Assembly: GCA_910575075.1 (NCBI GenBank)
Contig: CAJTCY010000004.1
Location: forward strand, 1 to 64,000
Source of the DNA: Lachnospiraceae bacterium
GTDB taxonomy: Bacteria; Bacillota; Clostridia; Lachnospirales; Lachnospiraceae
Direction of reading: 5' to 3'
Length of the DNA stretch: 64,000 nucleotides
Positions 8,201-17,208 of the stretch are shown piece by piece. Position numbers and translations under genes: made by a program. Numbering within the stretch: the first letter of the stretch is position 1; each line of letters starts with the position of its first letter. The notes below the pieces were generated by a model. That model did no database searches. It had not been told where the DNA came from and was given only the letters and a program-made list of their open reading frames with translations.

Positions 8201-8965
8201 TCAATCCACTAATATATTCATATATGGCCCCATAGTTCTCTTCATCTTTGTTAATGCTTTTGTGTGCAGCTGGGAAACTCTGGATTCTGATACCTCCAAT
8301 ACGTTGCTTATTTCCTTCAAAGTCAGATCTTCATAATAATACAACGTTATAACTTTCCGTTCCTTGTCCGTAAGAATCTCTAACGACGCTCCCAGTACTT
8401 TTTTTAATTCTTCCTCTGCAACCGCATCTTCTGGCTGAATGAAATGAGAATTTCCCTTGGCATCCATTACCGGTTCCATTCCCTGTTCCACATACTCGTT
8501 TAGGGAAACCATATTGGTAATTTTAAGCTGGGACTGCCAATTTAACAGCTCATCACTGCTGACTTTCAATTCCTCTGCAATCTCTTCATCCAATGCCGTC
8601 CGTCCGGTTTTTGCTTCTATCTTTTTAATCGCTGTCTCAATTTTCTTCTGTTTTTGCCTTACTGTCCTGGGAATCCAGTCCATTTTCCGTATCTGGTCCA
8701 AAATAGATCCCCGAATTCTGAGACTGGCATATGTCTCAAATTTCACATCTTTATTAATATCAAACTTATCAATGGCATCAATTAATCCAAAAATACCATA
8801 TCCAACTAAATCATCATATTCTACATTATATCCAAGATACATGCTGAGCCTCCCTGCCACAATTTTAACCAGGGGTGCATATTCTACTATAATCTGTTCT
8901 CTCAATTCTGGTGTAGGTTTCTTTAAAAATTCAGCCCACAAATGTTCTCTCTCTGCCGCGTTCAT
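8201..8965 (-). CDS. sigD: Flagellar sigma factor SigD (FliA/WhiG family, sigma-28)
   Basis: 254 residues. Region 2 reads EYDDLVGYGIFGLIDAIDKF and KFETYASLRIRGSILD, followed by RKMDWIPRTVRQKQ, the signature of FliA/WhiG sigma factors. Region 4 holds LTLKEISNVLEVSESRVSQLH, the -35-binding helix-turn-helix. It directs RNA polymerase to late flagellar, chemoreceptor and autolysin genes. Its place near the end of the fla/che operon copies B. subtilis, where distance from the promoter affects the motile fraction. No FlgM gene is in the window. The ATG at 8965 has a G-rich ribosome site. Confidence 0.95.
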   Translation of the reverse strand: MNAAEREHLWAEFLKKPTPELREQIIVEYAPLVKIVAGRLSMYLGYNVEYDDLVGYGIFGLIDAIDKFDINKDVKFETYASLRIRGSILDQIRKMDWIPRTVRQKQKKIETAIKKIEAKTGRTALDEEIAEELKVSSDELLNWQSQLKITNMVSLNEYVEQGMEPVMDAKGNSHFIQPEDAVAEEELKKVLGASLEILTDKERKVITLYYYEDLTLKEISNVLEVSESRVSQLHTKALTKMKRTMGPYMNILVD

Positions 8966-9016
8966 CCAAAGCCCCCAGACTACGGAATTATCCTTTATAG
9001 ATTTCCGTGTTATTTA

Positions 9017-9295
9017 TTATTCTTCTGTGGATTCTTCAACTGTTTCCTCTGCTTCCGCATCCGATTCTTCAGTTTCTTCTTCCTCCACTGCCTCATCCGT
9101 GGCTTCTTCAGTCTCTTCCTTGAAATTTTTATCTAGCACTAATTTTGCAATACTTCCCAGAATATAAAAAGATACTAAAACAATTACCAATACCTTAATA
9201 AATTCCGCTGCCTTCATCTGCATTACAAATCCTATCAAACAGGTGACTAAGCCTGCAACCAGCGTAATCATCACTGGTACCTGTTTTGTTTTCAT
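9017..9295 (-). CDS. Small two-helix membrane protein with acidic tail
   Basis: 92 residues. Two hydrophobic helices are at about residues 8-25 and 32-52, joined by a short turn. The C-terminal 35 residues are almost entirely Glu, Asp, Thr and Ala. There is no cleavable signal. The tail probably faces the cytoplasm. It sits between cheD and sigD, with 13 and 51 bases to its neighbours. The B. subtilis counterpart position holds ylxF/ylxL-type genes of unclear role. I recognise no family and assign no function. Confidence 0.65.
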   Translation of the reverse strand: MKTKQVPVMITLVAGLVTCLIGFVMQMKAAEFIKVLVIVLVSFYILGSIAKLVLDKNFKEETEEATDEAVEEEETEESDAEAEETVEESTEE

Positions 9296-9308
9296 ATCTC
9301 ATCACCTT

Positions 9309-9791
9309 TTAAATAATTTTTAATGTCTTTCCCACTGCCTTAATATAAAATTCTCCAGTCTCCGGATAAAGTTCAACTGTGCGTCCATAATTCAACCCCG
9401 TATCTTCGGCTATCAGCGGAATTCCAAGCTGTTTCAGCTTTGCTCTGGAAGCAGCCGCATTCCGTTCACCTACATTCCCGATACCTGATAATCCCTTAAC
9501 CTCAAACATCTTTGCGCCGCCTGCAATCTTTGCAACAAGACGCCTTTTGTTGGCGCCTGCTGCAATAACCCTTTTCAGTAACTCTTCAATCCCTGTGTCC
9601 GCAAATTTTGCAATATTTGAATTATTTCGCATTTGTGTACTGTCCGGAAGCATAATATGTGCCAGCCCACCAACTTTTGTGACTGGATCATACATTGCTA
9701 TTCCGATGCAGGACCCCAATCCCAGTGTGGTAATCATATTTGGCGCCTTGCATATATTCAAATCTGCCATTCCAACCTTAATTGTTGCCAT
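9309..9791 (-). CDS. cheD: Chemoreceptor glutamine deamidase CheD
   Basis: CheD, 160 residues, deamidates chemoreceptor Gln residues and also binds CheC, raising its CheY-P phosphatase activity. The catalytic set is visible: Thr at 21/22 and Cys28 in MITTLGLGSCIG, His45 in GLAHIMLP. The end of the fold reads AKIAGGAKMF and NVGERNA. The ATG at 9791 (MATIKVG) is preferred because GAGGAG is seven bases before it; an ATG six bases earlier is too close. It overlaps no gene and follows cheC at 13 bases, its functional partner. Confidence 0.93.
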   Translation of the reverse strand: MATIKVGMADLNICKAPNMITTLGLGSCIGIAMYDPVTKVGGLAHIMLPDSTQMRNNSNIAKFADTGIEELLKRVIAAGANKRRLVAKIAGGAKMFEVKGLSGIGNVGERNAAASRAKLKQLGIPLIAEDTGLNYGRTVELYPETGEFYIKAVGKTLKII

Positions 9792-9804
9792 AACCATGCT
9801 CCTC

Positions 9805-10425
9805 TTATAGTGCAATCCCCAATGACGTAAGAATCTTATCATAAGACTCCACATCCGGCATCAAAATAAAAAATCCCTGTATTTTTACTTCGTCGCCAAA
9901 TTCCGTCTGTATTAGAAGTGCATTATCTCCATACTGCCCAAACTGAATTGCCGGAACACTCAAAATCGCTGCCGCCATATCAATTGCAAGGTACGGCACA
10001 GACGCCGTAATCACCATGTTCGTCATGCTCGACAATGCCGACAAATAAGAACCGGAAATAATATTTCCTATTTCTTTAATTGCCGATAGGTCCATTTCAT
10101 TAAATTCTTCCGCATAATCATCTGGTCTTCCCATCAACCGATTTACCAGATAATGTGCTGACTCCATTTTCAGCAGAAACATCATGCTTCCACCTATGTC
10201 GCTCTCTACTTCCAGATAAATTCCCACGACAGTCTCTTCCTCTGCTGAAATTGCCATAGGAAGTTCCTGAAAGGTTAAAAATGCTACTTTGGGCACATCC
10301 ATATTAACCTTAAGGTTTAATAAGTTAGAAATTGCTGTGGTAGCATTTCCTGCACCAATATTTCCAATTTCCTTCAGCACATCAAAATACATGTCGTTAA
10401 CCTGATCCAAACTAAATTTAGCCAT
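9805..10425 (-). CDS. cheC: CheY-P phosphatase CheC
   Basis: CheC, 206 residues, removes phosphate from CheY-P in adaptation. Two active sites of the family pattern [D/S]-x3-E-x2-N-x22-P are complete: D15-E19-N22-P45 and S114-E118-N121-P144. The start at 10425 (MAKFSLDQ) has GGAGAG at a good distance; an ATG six codons upstream overlaps that ribosome site. cheD follows directly. A hairpin separates it from cheW, so its level may differ from that of the kinase genes. Confidence 0.95.
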   Translation of the reverse strand: MAKFSLDQVNDMYFDVLKEIGNIGAGNATTAISNLLNLKVNMDVPKVAFLTFQELPMAISAEEETVVGIYLEVESDIGGSMMFLLKMESAHYLVNRLMGRPDDYAEEFNEMDLSAIKEIGNIISGSYLSALSSMTNMVITASVPYLAIDMAAAILSVPAIQFGQYGDNALLIQTEFGDEVKIQGFFILMPDVESYDKILTSLGIAL

Positions 10426-10470
10426 GTGTGTTATTCTCTCCATTCCAGCCTTATTTCACTAATTACAAAC

Positions 10471-10507
10471 AGGCTGTTGCATAGCACCCAGCTTGCTACA
10501 ACAGCCT
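10471..10507. terminator. Hairpin between cheW and cheC
   Basis: AGGCTGTTG (10471-10479) pairs with CAACAGCCT (10499-10507), and an inner AGCA/TGCT extends the stem. On the minus strand it is followed only by GTTTGTAATT, so it would be a weak terminator or a processing and stability element in the operon. Confidence 0.5.
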
Positions 10508-10519
10508 TTTTCATTCTGC

Positions 10520-10984
10520 CTATACCATTTCCGGCTCATCTATGATGCTGTTGGTGTCAAACAGAGAAATTAATTCCTCTCCATGCTTTCCAACTCCATT
10601 AATAAAATTACTCTTGCTGTTTTTAGCATCATAAGCAACTTTATCAATCTCATCAGGAGCAAGCGTTACCACTTCTTTCACTTCATCTACCACAATCCCA
10701 AGGACGCCGTGCTCTTCCAGTTTCAAAATGATGATTCGGGTAACATCTGTAAATTCATCCGGTTCCAAATCCATTTTGGTACGGATACTCATAACAGGAA
10801 CAATCTCTCCACGAAGATTGATGATTCCCTTAAAATATGGCTGCACTTTGGGAACCCTGGTAATCTTCTGCATCCTGACAATATTGTCAACATAACTGAT
10901 ATCTATTCCATACTGCTCACTGCCAATTTTCACTACTATAAATTGTTTTCTGGTATTATCTGCTGCTACAAGATTGTTTGCCAT
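10520..10984 (-). CDS. cheW: Chemotaxis coupling protein CheW
   Basis: CheW, 154 residues, links chemoreceptors to the CheA kinase at the membrane array. The single CheW (SH3-like) domain spans most of the chain with KQFIVVKIGSEQYGI, KGIINLRGEIVPV and VDEVKEVVTL. The ATG at 10984 follows a G-rich site that overlaps the end of the leader, 11 bases after the cheA stop. Length is typical. Confidence 0.97.
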   Translation of the reverse strand: MANNLVAADNTRKQFIVVKIGSEQYGIDISYVDNIVRMQKITRVPKVQPYFKGIINLRGEIVPVMSIRTKMDLEPDEFTDVTRIIILKLEEHGVLGIVVDEVKEVVTLAPDEIDKVAYDAKNSKSNFINGVGKHGEELISLFDTNSIIDEPEMV

Positions 10985-10995
10985 CTCATCACCCC

Positions 10996-13110
10996 CTAAA
11001 ATAGTGTATTCACATCCAGAATCAATGCAACTTCACCGTCACCCAAGACTGTTGCGCCGCTGATAATCTTACTGCTGTTATTGATATACTTGCCGAGGGA
11101 TTTGATAACAATCTCCTGCTGCCCATTCAGTTCATCTACAATTAAGCCTGCCACCTTATCACCTTTGCGGACAATAATTACAGTCAGGCTCTCACGTTCC
11201 TTATCTTCCGGCTCGCAGTCCAGAAGCTGGTCAAGACGAATCAACGGTATCACAATGCCGCGGATGTGGATAACTTCTTTTGCCTGAACAAACTTGATTT
11301 CATCTGGCGAAATCTCTTCGATCGTTTCGATAGAACCAAGAGAAATCGCATATTTTTCTCCTCTCACCTCAACCATCAATGCCTGAATAATCGCAAGCGT
11401 CAATGGAAGCCTTACGATAAATTTCGAACCTTCGCCGAGTACACTCTTTACTTCCACATCACCGCCTAATGCTTCAATATTAGACTTCACTACGTCAAGT
11501 CCAACACCCCTGCCGGAAATATCTGAAATCTTCTTTGCCATAGAAAAACTTGGCATAAAAAGGAAATCAATAATCTCCTTCTGTGTCATTGTCTCACCCT
11601 GTTCCGGAGTAATCAATCCCCTCTCAATTGCTTTCTCCTTAACAGTTTCGGTGTCAATACCGTTACCATCGTCGCTGACTTCAATAATGACATTATTTCC
11701 TTCCTGAAAGGCATTAAGATGGATGCTTCCTACTTCTGGCTTACCTCTCTTCCTGCGGACTTCCGTGCTTTCCAGTCCATGATCCGCTGAATTGCGCAGA
11801 AGATGCTGCAATGGATCACCAATCTGGTCTACTACTGTTCTGTCCAGTTCTGTATCCTCACCTGTCATGAACAATTCCATTTTCTTATCCAGTTTCTTTG
11901 ACAGATCACGAATCATACGGGGGAATTTCTGAACAACACTTTCAATAGGCACCATTCGAACCTTCATTACAGACTCATGAAGTCCTGTGGTAATTCTCTC
12001 CAGATATTCAATCTGTTCATGAAATGCCTGAGAACTTGCGCCGCCAGTCCCGCCGTCAGAACTGGAGCCAATGGAAACCAAAGAATTTTTTGCAATAATA
12101 AGCTCACTAACCTGGTTCATCAACGCATCCAGTTTTTCAATATCCACACGAACGGTACGATTTGTCACTGGTTTGCCGCCATTCGTCTTCTTTGCTGCTG
12201 CCGGAGCCTGTTTTGTCTGGGCTGGCGCCGCCGGAACTGCTTTCTCTTCTGTCTTTGCCTCTGCTGCTTTTGCTTCCTGCTCTGCCGCCTGAGCTGCTTC
12301 TTTTTTCTCTGCTGCCGCGGTTAATTCGCTATATTTTAATTTCTCACCAACTACCTCTTCAATCTCAGAAACTGCTCTGGAAACCTCCAGAATCTTCTCC
12401 AAACCTTCTTCACTTACTAAGTAAAAACTAAAGTCAATGCCAAACTTTTCATCTTCAATATCCTGAGAGCTTGGATTATAAGCTATAATATTCCCATAAT
12501 CTTCCACTGCTTTAAATACCAGAAATGCACGAGCTGCTTTCAGAAGGCACTCTTCCTGAATAAAGACCGTAATTCCGTAAATATTCATGCCCTTGCTCTC
12601 TGCTTCCCTAAGCTCTTCTTTTTCCTTTTCAGAAAACTCAATATCAAGATATTTTTTAGGATGTTTCTCATCTCCCGGCTGTTTTACAGGCACTTTTTCT
12701 GTTTTCTCAGGCAAAGTATTTCCTGTACCGGCAGCCAGAATCTCATTCAACTCCTGAATAATCGCTTCGTTGTCGTCAGTTCCCTCATCGGAACTTTCTT
12801 TAACATTATCCAGATACGCCTCTATAGCATCCAGACACTGAAACAGCACGTCTACCAATCCGCTGGTAACACTCATATTCCCGCTGCGGACTTCCTGAAA
12901 CACGTTTTCCATATCATGTGTCAAACGCTGCATGCGTTTAAATCCCATAGTTCCTGCCATCCCCTTCAGGGAATGGGCTGCCCGGAAAATTTCGTTTATG
13001 GTATCCATATTTTCCGGTTCTTTCTCAAGAGTCATAATACAATCTGATAAATTCTGTAAATGCCCATTAGTCTCATCAATAAAAATTTCAAGGTATTGGC
13101 TTACATCCAT
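10996..13110 (-). CDS. cheA: Chemotaxis histidine kinase CheA
   Basis: CheA, 704 residues, autophosphorylates in response to receptors and passes phosphate to CheY and CheB. Order of domains: Hpt (residues 1-110, phospho-His46 in FRAAHSLKGMAG); a P2-like response-regulator-binding domain (about 165-270); an Ala/Lys/Glu linker; the dimerisation domain (about 330-395); the ATPase (N box LLRNSADHGLE, DDGNGID, GRGVGLDVV); and a CheW-like regulatory domain to the end. I start at 13110 because GGGGG lies 9 bases upstream. cheB ends two bases before, so the two are probably translationally coupled. Confidence 0.97.
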   Translation of the reverse strand: MDVSQYLEIFIDETNGHLQNLSDCIMTLEKEPENMDTINEIFRAAHSLKGMAGTMGFKRMQRLTHDMENVFQEVRSGNMSVTSGLVDVLFQCLDAIEAYLDNVKESSDEGTDDNEAIIQELNEILAAGTGNTLPEKTEKVPVKQPGDEKHPKKYLDIEFSEKEKEELREAESKGMNIYGITVFIQEECLLKAARAFLVFKAVEDYGNIIAYNPSSQDIEDEKFGIDFSFYLVSEEGLEKILEVSRAVSEIEEVVGEKLKYSELTAAAEKKEAAQAAEQEAKAAEAKTEEKAVPAAPAQTKQAPAAAKKTNGGKPVTNRTVRVDIEKLDALMNQVSELIIAKNSLVSIGSSSDGGTGGASSQAFHEQIEYLERITTGLHESVMKVRMVPIESVVQKFPRMIRDLSKKLDKKMELFMTGEDTELDRTVVDQIGDPLQHLLRNSADHGLESTEVRRKRGKPEVGSIHLNAFQEGNNVIIEVSDDGNGIDTETVKEKAIERGLITPEQGETMTQKEIIDFLFMPSFSMAKKISDISGRGVGLDVVKSNIEALGGDVEVKSVLGEGSKFIVRLPLTLAIIQALMVEVRGEKYAISLGSIETIEEISPDEIKFVQAKEVIHIRGIVIPLIRLDQLLDCEPEDKERESLTVIIVRKGDKVAGLIVDELNGQQEIVIKSLGKYINNSSKIISGATVLGDGEVALILDVNTLF

Positions 13111-13111
13111 A

Positions 13112-14197
13112 TCACTGTACCCCCACATTCTTTATTATTGTGCCGGCAACATCAGTCAGTGGAACTACTTCATTTACAACACCTGCATCTGCAATTGCTT
13201 TGGGCATGCCATATACCACACAGCTGGCAGCATCCTGAGAAATCACATATATCTTCTTCCTCTCTTTTAGCGAGAGAATTCCTTCTGTGCCATCTGCCCC
13301 CATACCAGTAAGAACTACACAGACAATCTCATCATATCCGCTGGTTCTCAATGACTGATATGTAATATTAGCACAAGGGCGGAGTCCGCCGATTGCCGGT
13401 TTGTCATTCAGCCGTACTACATGTGATCCGTCTGGTTTCTTCTGTATTTCCATATGATTTCCGCCTGGCGCAATATAGACACATCCTTTTTTCAGAACAT
13501 CTCCCTCCTGCGCTTCCCTGACTTCAATCTTACTGGTCTCATTCAGACGGTCTGCCATAGACTTTGTAAATCCTTTCGGCATATGCTGTACCAGAACCAT
13601 AGGAGCATTCAAATCAGCCGGAAGATATGGTATCACACTCTGCAATGCTTTGGGGCCGCCAGTAGAACAGGCAAGCGCGATCAACTTGTTTTTACCGCTT
13701 CCTCCTGTCCGCTCAACCGCATTAGGTACCTTTACCAGAATGCGTTCCTTCGTTCCCAATGTTCTGACCGGCGCACCCGATGCACTTTTCCCATCGTCTG
13801 TCTTTATCACTGCCTTGAGGATTCCAAGAAGTCCGTTTTTGAAATCATTTCCCTTCGCCTCGATAAGGTTTCCTGGCTTTGTAACAAAATCAACAGCGCC
13901 CAGTTCCATTGCACGAATAGTTACATCCGCATCTCTGGTAGTCAGCGTGCTTACCATTATAATTGTGGCTTTGATTCCATCCTGTTGTAATTTTTCCAGT
14001 AATTCCAGTCCGTCCATCCGAGGCATATTTACATCTAATACCACAGCGTCATAGGCTTTTATTTTTAATTTCTCATATGCCTCCAGTCCGTCCCTGCAAA
14101 CTTCCGTTACCTGAAATGTACTATCTGAATTGATTATATCACAAATGACCCTTCTCATGAGTGCAGAGTCATCAACAACTAAAATATTTTTTTTCAT
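13112..14197 (-). CDS. cheB: Chemoreceptor methylesterase CheB
   Basis: CheB, 361 residues, demethylates receptor glutamates once phosphorylated by CheA. The receiver domain has the acidic pair at D9-D10 and the phospho-acceptor D55 (VVLDVNMPRMDG). The esterase domain shows Ser178 (LACSTGGPKAL), His205 (LVQHMPKGF) and the Asp of GMGADGTEG near residue 300, the full catalytic triad. The ATG at 14197 is preferred to a GTG nine bases upstream that sits on the ribosome site. No cheR is in the window; the partner methyltransferase must be elsewhere. Confidence 0.96.
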   Translation of the reverse strand: MKKNILVVDDSALMRRVICDIINSDSTFQVTEVCRDGLEAYEKLKIKAYDAVVLDVNMPRMDGLELLEKLQQDGIKATIIMVSTLTTRDADVTIRAMELGAVDFVTKPGNLIEAKGNDFKNGLLGILKAVIKTDDGKSASGAPVRTLGTKERILVKVPNAVERTGGSGKNKLIALACSTGGPKALQSVIPYLPADLNAPMVLVQHMPKGFTKSMADRLNETSKIEVREAQEGDVLKKGCVYIAPGGNHMEIQKKPDGSHVVRLNDKPAIGGLRPCANITYQSLRTSGYDEIVCVVLTGMGADGTEGILSLKERKKIYVISQDAASCVVYGMPKAIADAGVVNEVVPLTDVAGTIIKNVGVQ

Positions 14198-14202
14198 ATC
14201 AA

Positions 14203-14970
14203 TCACCCTTTTTGCCGGTATTTACGTTCTTGTTCAAAAATATATTTAATAATTCGTTCCCGTTCTTTGGAATTTATTGCAAATTGTATTCGATATTCAT
14301 ATTTCTTCTGATTCTCCTTTTTATCACTAGGCTTATTTTCAACCTTCTGACAAAACAGAACTTCTCCCAGCACTTCCATATAATTATCTATACCTTGGCT
14401 GTCCAGACTCATGGATATTACAAGATAATCGCCTCGTTCTCCCGGTCTGTCTGCCACAATCCTGATTCCCCCTCCGCTGATATCGACTGCAATAGCATTT
14501 CTGGGAATTTCCTGTGGATAAAGCATTCTGTGATATGATTTCAGTTCCTCTATTGGCACTTGCTGTATCTCATCCTTTAAAACCGGATAATAAAGTATTT
14601 CCATAAGACATTCGTGTCTGTAATATTCTCTGCGCTGGAACTTCTCCCATGCCGTCTTTCTCTCTATCAGAAGTAAAAACATATTATCTTTTTTATAACG
14701 ATCCTTGATATACCCAAGACATCGGTACATACCATTTTTCGTATAAAACAAAAATTCCAGCCGGACTCCCGATGGAAGAAATATTGATCTGCTTTTCTCC
14801 GTGGGAACTTCTATTTCAATATCTCCATTTTCCATAATATCCTGTATCTTACTGCGATATGTCTTCGGACGTTCACTTTTTTCTATTTCCCCTCCTGACT
14901 TTTCTTTCTCCACTTTCTGCAAAATTCGAACATCAACTTTGTCTCCGATTTTCACAACTTCAGAACCCAT
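14203..14970 (-). CDS. YcgR-type flagellar brake protein with PilZ domain
   Basis: 255 residues. The N-terminal half (about 1-105) fits the YcgR/YpfA N-domain (PilZN-type barrel, IEIEVPTEKSRSIFLPSG). The C-terminal PilZ domain has the c-di-GMP-binding Arg motif RREYYRH (113-119) and DISGGGIR (163-170). Proteins of this kind bind c-di-GMP and slow or clutch the flagellar motor by contacting MotA/MotB or the switch (YpfA/MotI in B. subtilis). The gene lies between flhG and cheB in the operon. Its binding residues look intact, so response to c-di-GMP is likely; the partner is inferred. Confidence 0.88.
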   Translation of the reverse strand: MGSEVVKIGDKVDVRILQKVEKEKSGGEIEKSERPKTYRSKIQDIMENGDIEIEVPTEKSRSIFLPSGVRLEFLFYTKNGMYRCLGYIKDRYKKDNMFLLLIERKTAWEKFQRREYYRHECLMEILYYPVLKDEIQQVPIEELKSYHRMLYPQEIPRNAIAVDISGGGIRIVADRPGERGDYLVISMSLDSQGIDNYMEVLGEVLFCQKVENKPSDKKENQKKYEYRIQFAINSKERERIIKYIFEQERKYRQKG

Positions 14971-14985
14971 ACTGCACCTCTGCCT

Positions 14986-15861
14986 TTAATCTTTTTTATA
15001 AATAAAACGAGATAATAACTGTACAATCCCTTTTTTTACATGTATTGGCGCCGCCGTCCCTTCGATCAGGCAATTCGTCAGCATGTCAAATGCTTTTGAC
15101 GATTTTGACTCCGGATACAGAAGAGTTACCGGCTGCTGCTGGCGTACTGCCTTTTCCATTGCTGCGTCCTGTGGAATCATTCCCAGATATTCCAGGTTTC
15201 CATTTAAAAACTGACCCACAACTGCGTTTAATTTTTCATATATCCCTGTCCCCTCTTCCTCCGATGTTACCCGGTTGGAAATCACCTTGATCTTTGTTTC
15301 TGCCTGACGAAATTCTTCATTGCGGTGCAATGCCTTTAAAAGAGAATATGCATCTGTCAGAGAGCTGGGCTCTGAGGTAGCAAGCAGCAATATTTCCGGG
15401 CTTGCCATCACAAATTCCAGTACATTATCAGAAATTCCTGCTCCAGTATCTATAATAATTACATCTGCAAGTTCATCCAGCTTTGACAAATTACCCACCA
15501 GGAATTTCAATTGTTCCTTTGATAAATTATTTACTCCCATAACGCCTGAGCCACCCGATATAAATCCAATCCCCAGAGGTCCAGGGGTAATAATCTCCTG
15601 TATGGTTTTTCCTCTGTAAATTAAGTCGCTGAGATTAAATTTCGGGATCGCTCCAAACATGATCTCTACATTTGCAAGCCCAAAATCTGCATCGAAAATA
15701 ATTACCTTTTTTCCACGCCTCTGCATCTGAACTGCCAGATTCACTACAACATTAGATTTTCCTACGCCGCCTTTTCCGCTGGTGACTGTAAAAATCTGCG
15801 CTTTAGGGGTATTTCTTTGGTTCTTTTTTACAATATTCCTTAATTTTTCTGCCTGGTCCAT
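14986..15861 (-). CDS. flhG: Flagellar number/placement ATPase FlhG (YlxH, MinD family)
   Basis: 291 residues, a MinD/ParA-type ATPase. The deviant Walker A SGKGGVGKS is at residues 28-36. The switch motif FDADFGLANVEI and IIDTGAGISDNVL follow. The first residues (MDQAEKLR) are the short helix known in FlhG to activate the FlhF GTPase. The end lacks a clear MinD membrane helix but has a basic hydrophobic tail. With FlhF it sets site and number of flagella. It begins three bases after flhF, with the GGAGGAAAA ribosome site inside the flhF end. Confidence 0.93.
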   Translation of the reverse strand: MDQAEKLRNIVKKNQRNTPKAQIFTVTSGKGGVGKSNVVVNLAVQMQRRGKKVIIFDADFGLANVEIMFGAIPKFNLSDLIYRGKTIQEIITPGPLGIGFISGGSGVMGVNNLSKEQLKFLVGNLSKLDELADVIIIDTGAGISDNVLEFVMASPEILLLATSEPSSLTDAYSLLKALHRNEEFRQAETKIKVISNRVTSEEEGTGIYEKLNAVVGQFLNGNLEYLGMIPQDAAMEKAVRQQQPVTLLYPESKSSKAFDMLTNCLIEGTAAPIHVKKGIVQLLSRFIYKKD

Positions 15862-15864
15862 AAA

Positions 15865-17208
15865 CTATTTTCCTCCAAGCAGAAGCTTTACAATATTCTG
15901 GGTATTGAAAATCTCAATATCCTCCGGCACATTCTGCCCATAAGTAGTATATGACAAACTCGCGCCTGTGTACAGCTTCATGTTCAGTATATTCCCAAAA
16001 CAACTTGTTTCATCTAATTTTGTAAATATCATTTTAAACTGAAAATTTTCTTTATAGATATCCGCTATGTCCAAAAGATCTCTGTATTTCGTGGTAGCAC
16101 TTAATACCAGATAAATTTCTTTCTCAAACTCTTTTGGCACTCTGTTTATCAGCTCCCTGGTCTCATTGAGCTGATCTTGATTCTTGTGTGAAAAACCTGC
16201 GGTATCTATCAAAACAAGATCGTACTCTCCTGCCTTCGCAAGTTCTCCGTTTAATTCCTCCGAAGAATATACAATATTCAAAGGAGTATCTAAAATATTT
16301 GCATAAGTGCGAAGCTGGTCGGCTGCCGCGATACGATAAGTATCCGCCGTATACAATGCAACTTTTTGTCCTTTTTCCACTTTAAATCGTGAGGCAATTT
16401 TCGCAATTGTAGTCGTTTTCCCTACGCCGGTAGGACCAATAAAAAATACCACTTTGGGTTTACGCCCTGCAAGTTCAATCGGCTGAGGCTGTCCAAATTT
16501 TAAAATCATCTTCTGATATATGCTGGAGAGAATGTAATCTACACTTATGCCGCTTTTCATTACCTTCTCCACCTCATCCATAATCTGGTTGACATACTTT
16601 TCATCCACTTCATTATCCAGCAGAATACTGTAAATCATTTTTATAAATTTAAGATTTTCATCTGCCAGCGACTCTTTTGGAAGTTCCTCTCTTGACTGAT
16701 CTGAAGGCGGCGCCAGCTTTTTCTCCAAAAGAGACTGCAGGCTCTCCAGCTTCTCTTCCAGATTATTCTCAGGCAGAGCTTCTTTTCTCCCCTCTGGTGT
16801 TAGCTCCTTCTCCATAGAAGATGTCCATGTATTCTCCACTGTCGCAAATACTTCTTTAATGGAATCAGGCCTTGCAGTTTCTTCGGAACGTGGAATAGAA
16901 ATAGGCTCATCTGCCGCAACATTAATATTTTTTGCCGCTGGCATTGATACTTGCGGCATTTGCTGCGCTTGCGGCACCGGCTGTACTGGCTGCACCGGCT
17001 GCACTGGAACTGTCTGTCTCGCAATATGAGCAGCATCCACCTCTTCTATGGCAGCCGTCACTTCCACAATAGAATTCTTAAATGAACGAAATAATCCTTT
17101 GGGCCTTATTTCTTTTACATTCATTATCACCGTATTTTCCCCGAATTCCTCCCTGGCTTTCATCGTCGCTTCTTCTTCTGTTCTCCCCTGAAATTTCTTT
17201 ATTGTCAT
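15865..17208 (-). CDS. flhF: Flagellar SRP-like GTPase FlhF
   Basis: 447 residues, third member of the SRP GTPase family with Ffh and FtsY. The N-terminal basic region starts MTIKKFQGRTEEEATMKA. A low-complexity Pro/Gln/Val linker with repeated PVQ units (about 75-95) comes next. The NG domain then shows G1 GPTGVGKTTTIAKIAS near residue 255, DTAGFSHKNQ and TKLDE. It places early flagellar structures at the membrane and is regulated by FlhG, the next gene. The ATG overlaps the flhA stop as ATGA, a sign of coupling. The variable linker is normal for the family. Confidence 0.95.
   Translation of the reverse strand: MTIKKFQGRTEEEATMKAREEFGENTVIMNVKEIRPKGLFRSFKNSIVEVTAAIEEVDAAHIARQTVPVQPVQPVQPVPQAQQMPQVSMPAAKNINVAADEPISIPRSEETARPDSIKEVFATVENTWTSSMEKELTPEGRKEALPENNLEEKLESLQSLLEKKLAPPSDQSREELPKESLADENLKFIKMIYSILLDNEVDEKYVNQIMDEVEKVMKSGISVDYILSSIYQKMILKFGQPQPIELAGRKPKVVFFIGPTGVGKTTTIAKIASRFKVEKGQKVALYTADTYRIAAADQLRTYANILDTPLNIVYSSEELNGELAKAGEYDLVLIDTAGFSHKNQDQLNETRELINRVPKEFEKEIYLVLSATTKYRDLLDIADIYKENFQFKMIFTKLDETSCFGNILNMKLYTGASLSYTTYGQNVPEDIEIFNTQNIVKLLLGGK

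Noticed and set aside
8457..9167. 236-codon open frame on the plus strand
   Set aside because: Antisense to sigD and the small membrane gene; Ser-rich low-complexity product is a mirror of Glu/Asp-rich coding on the other strand.
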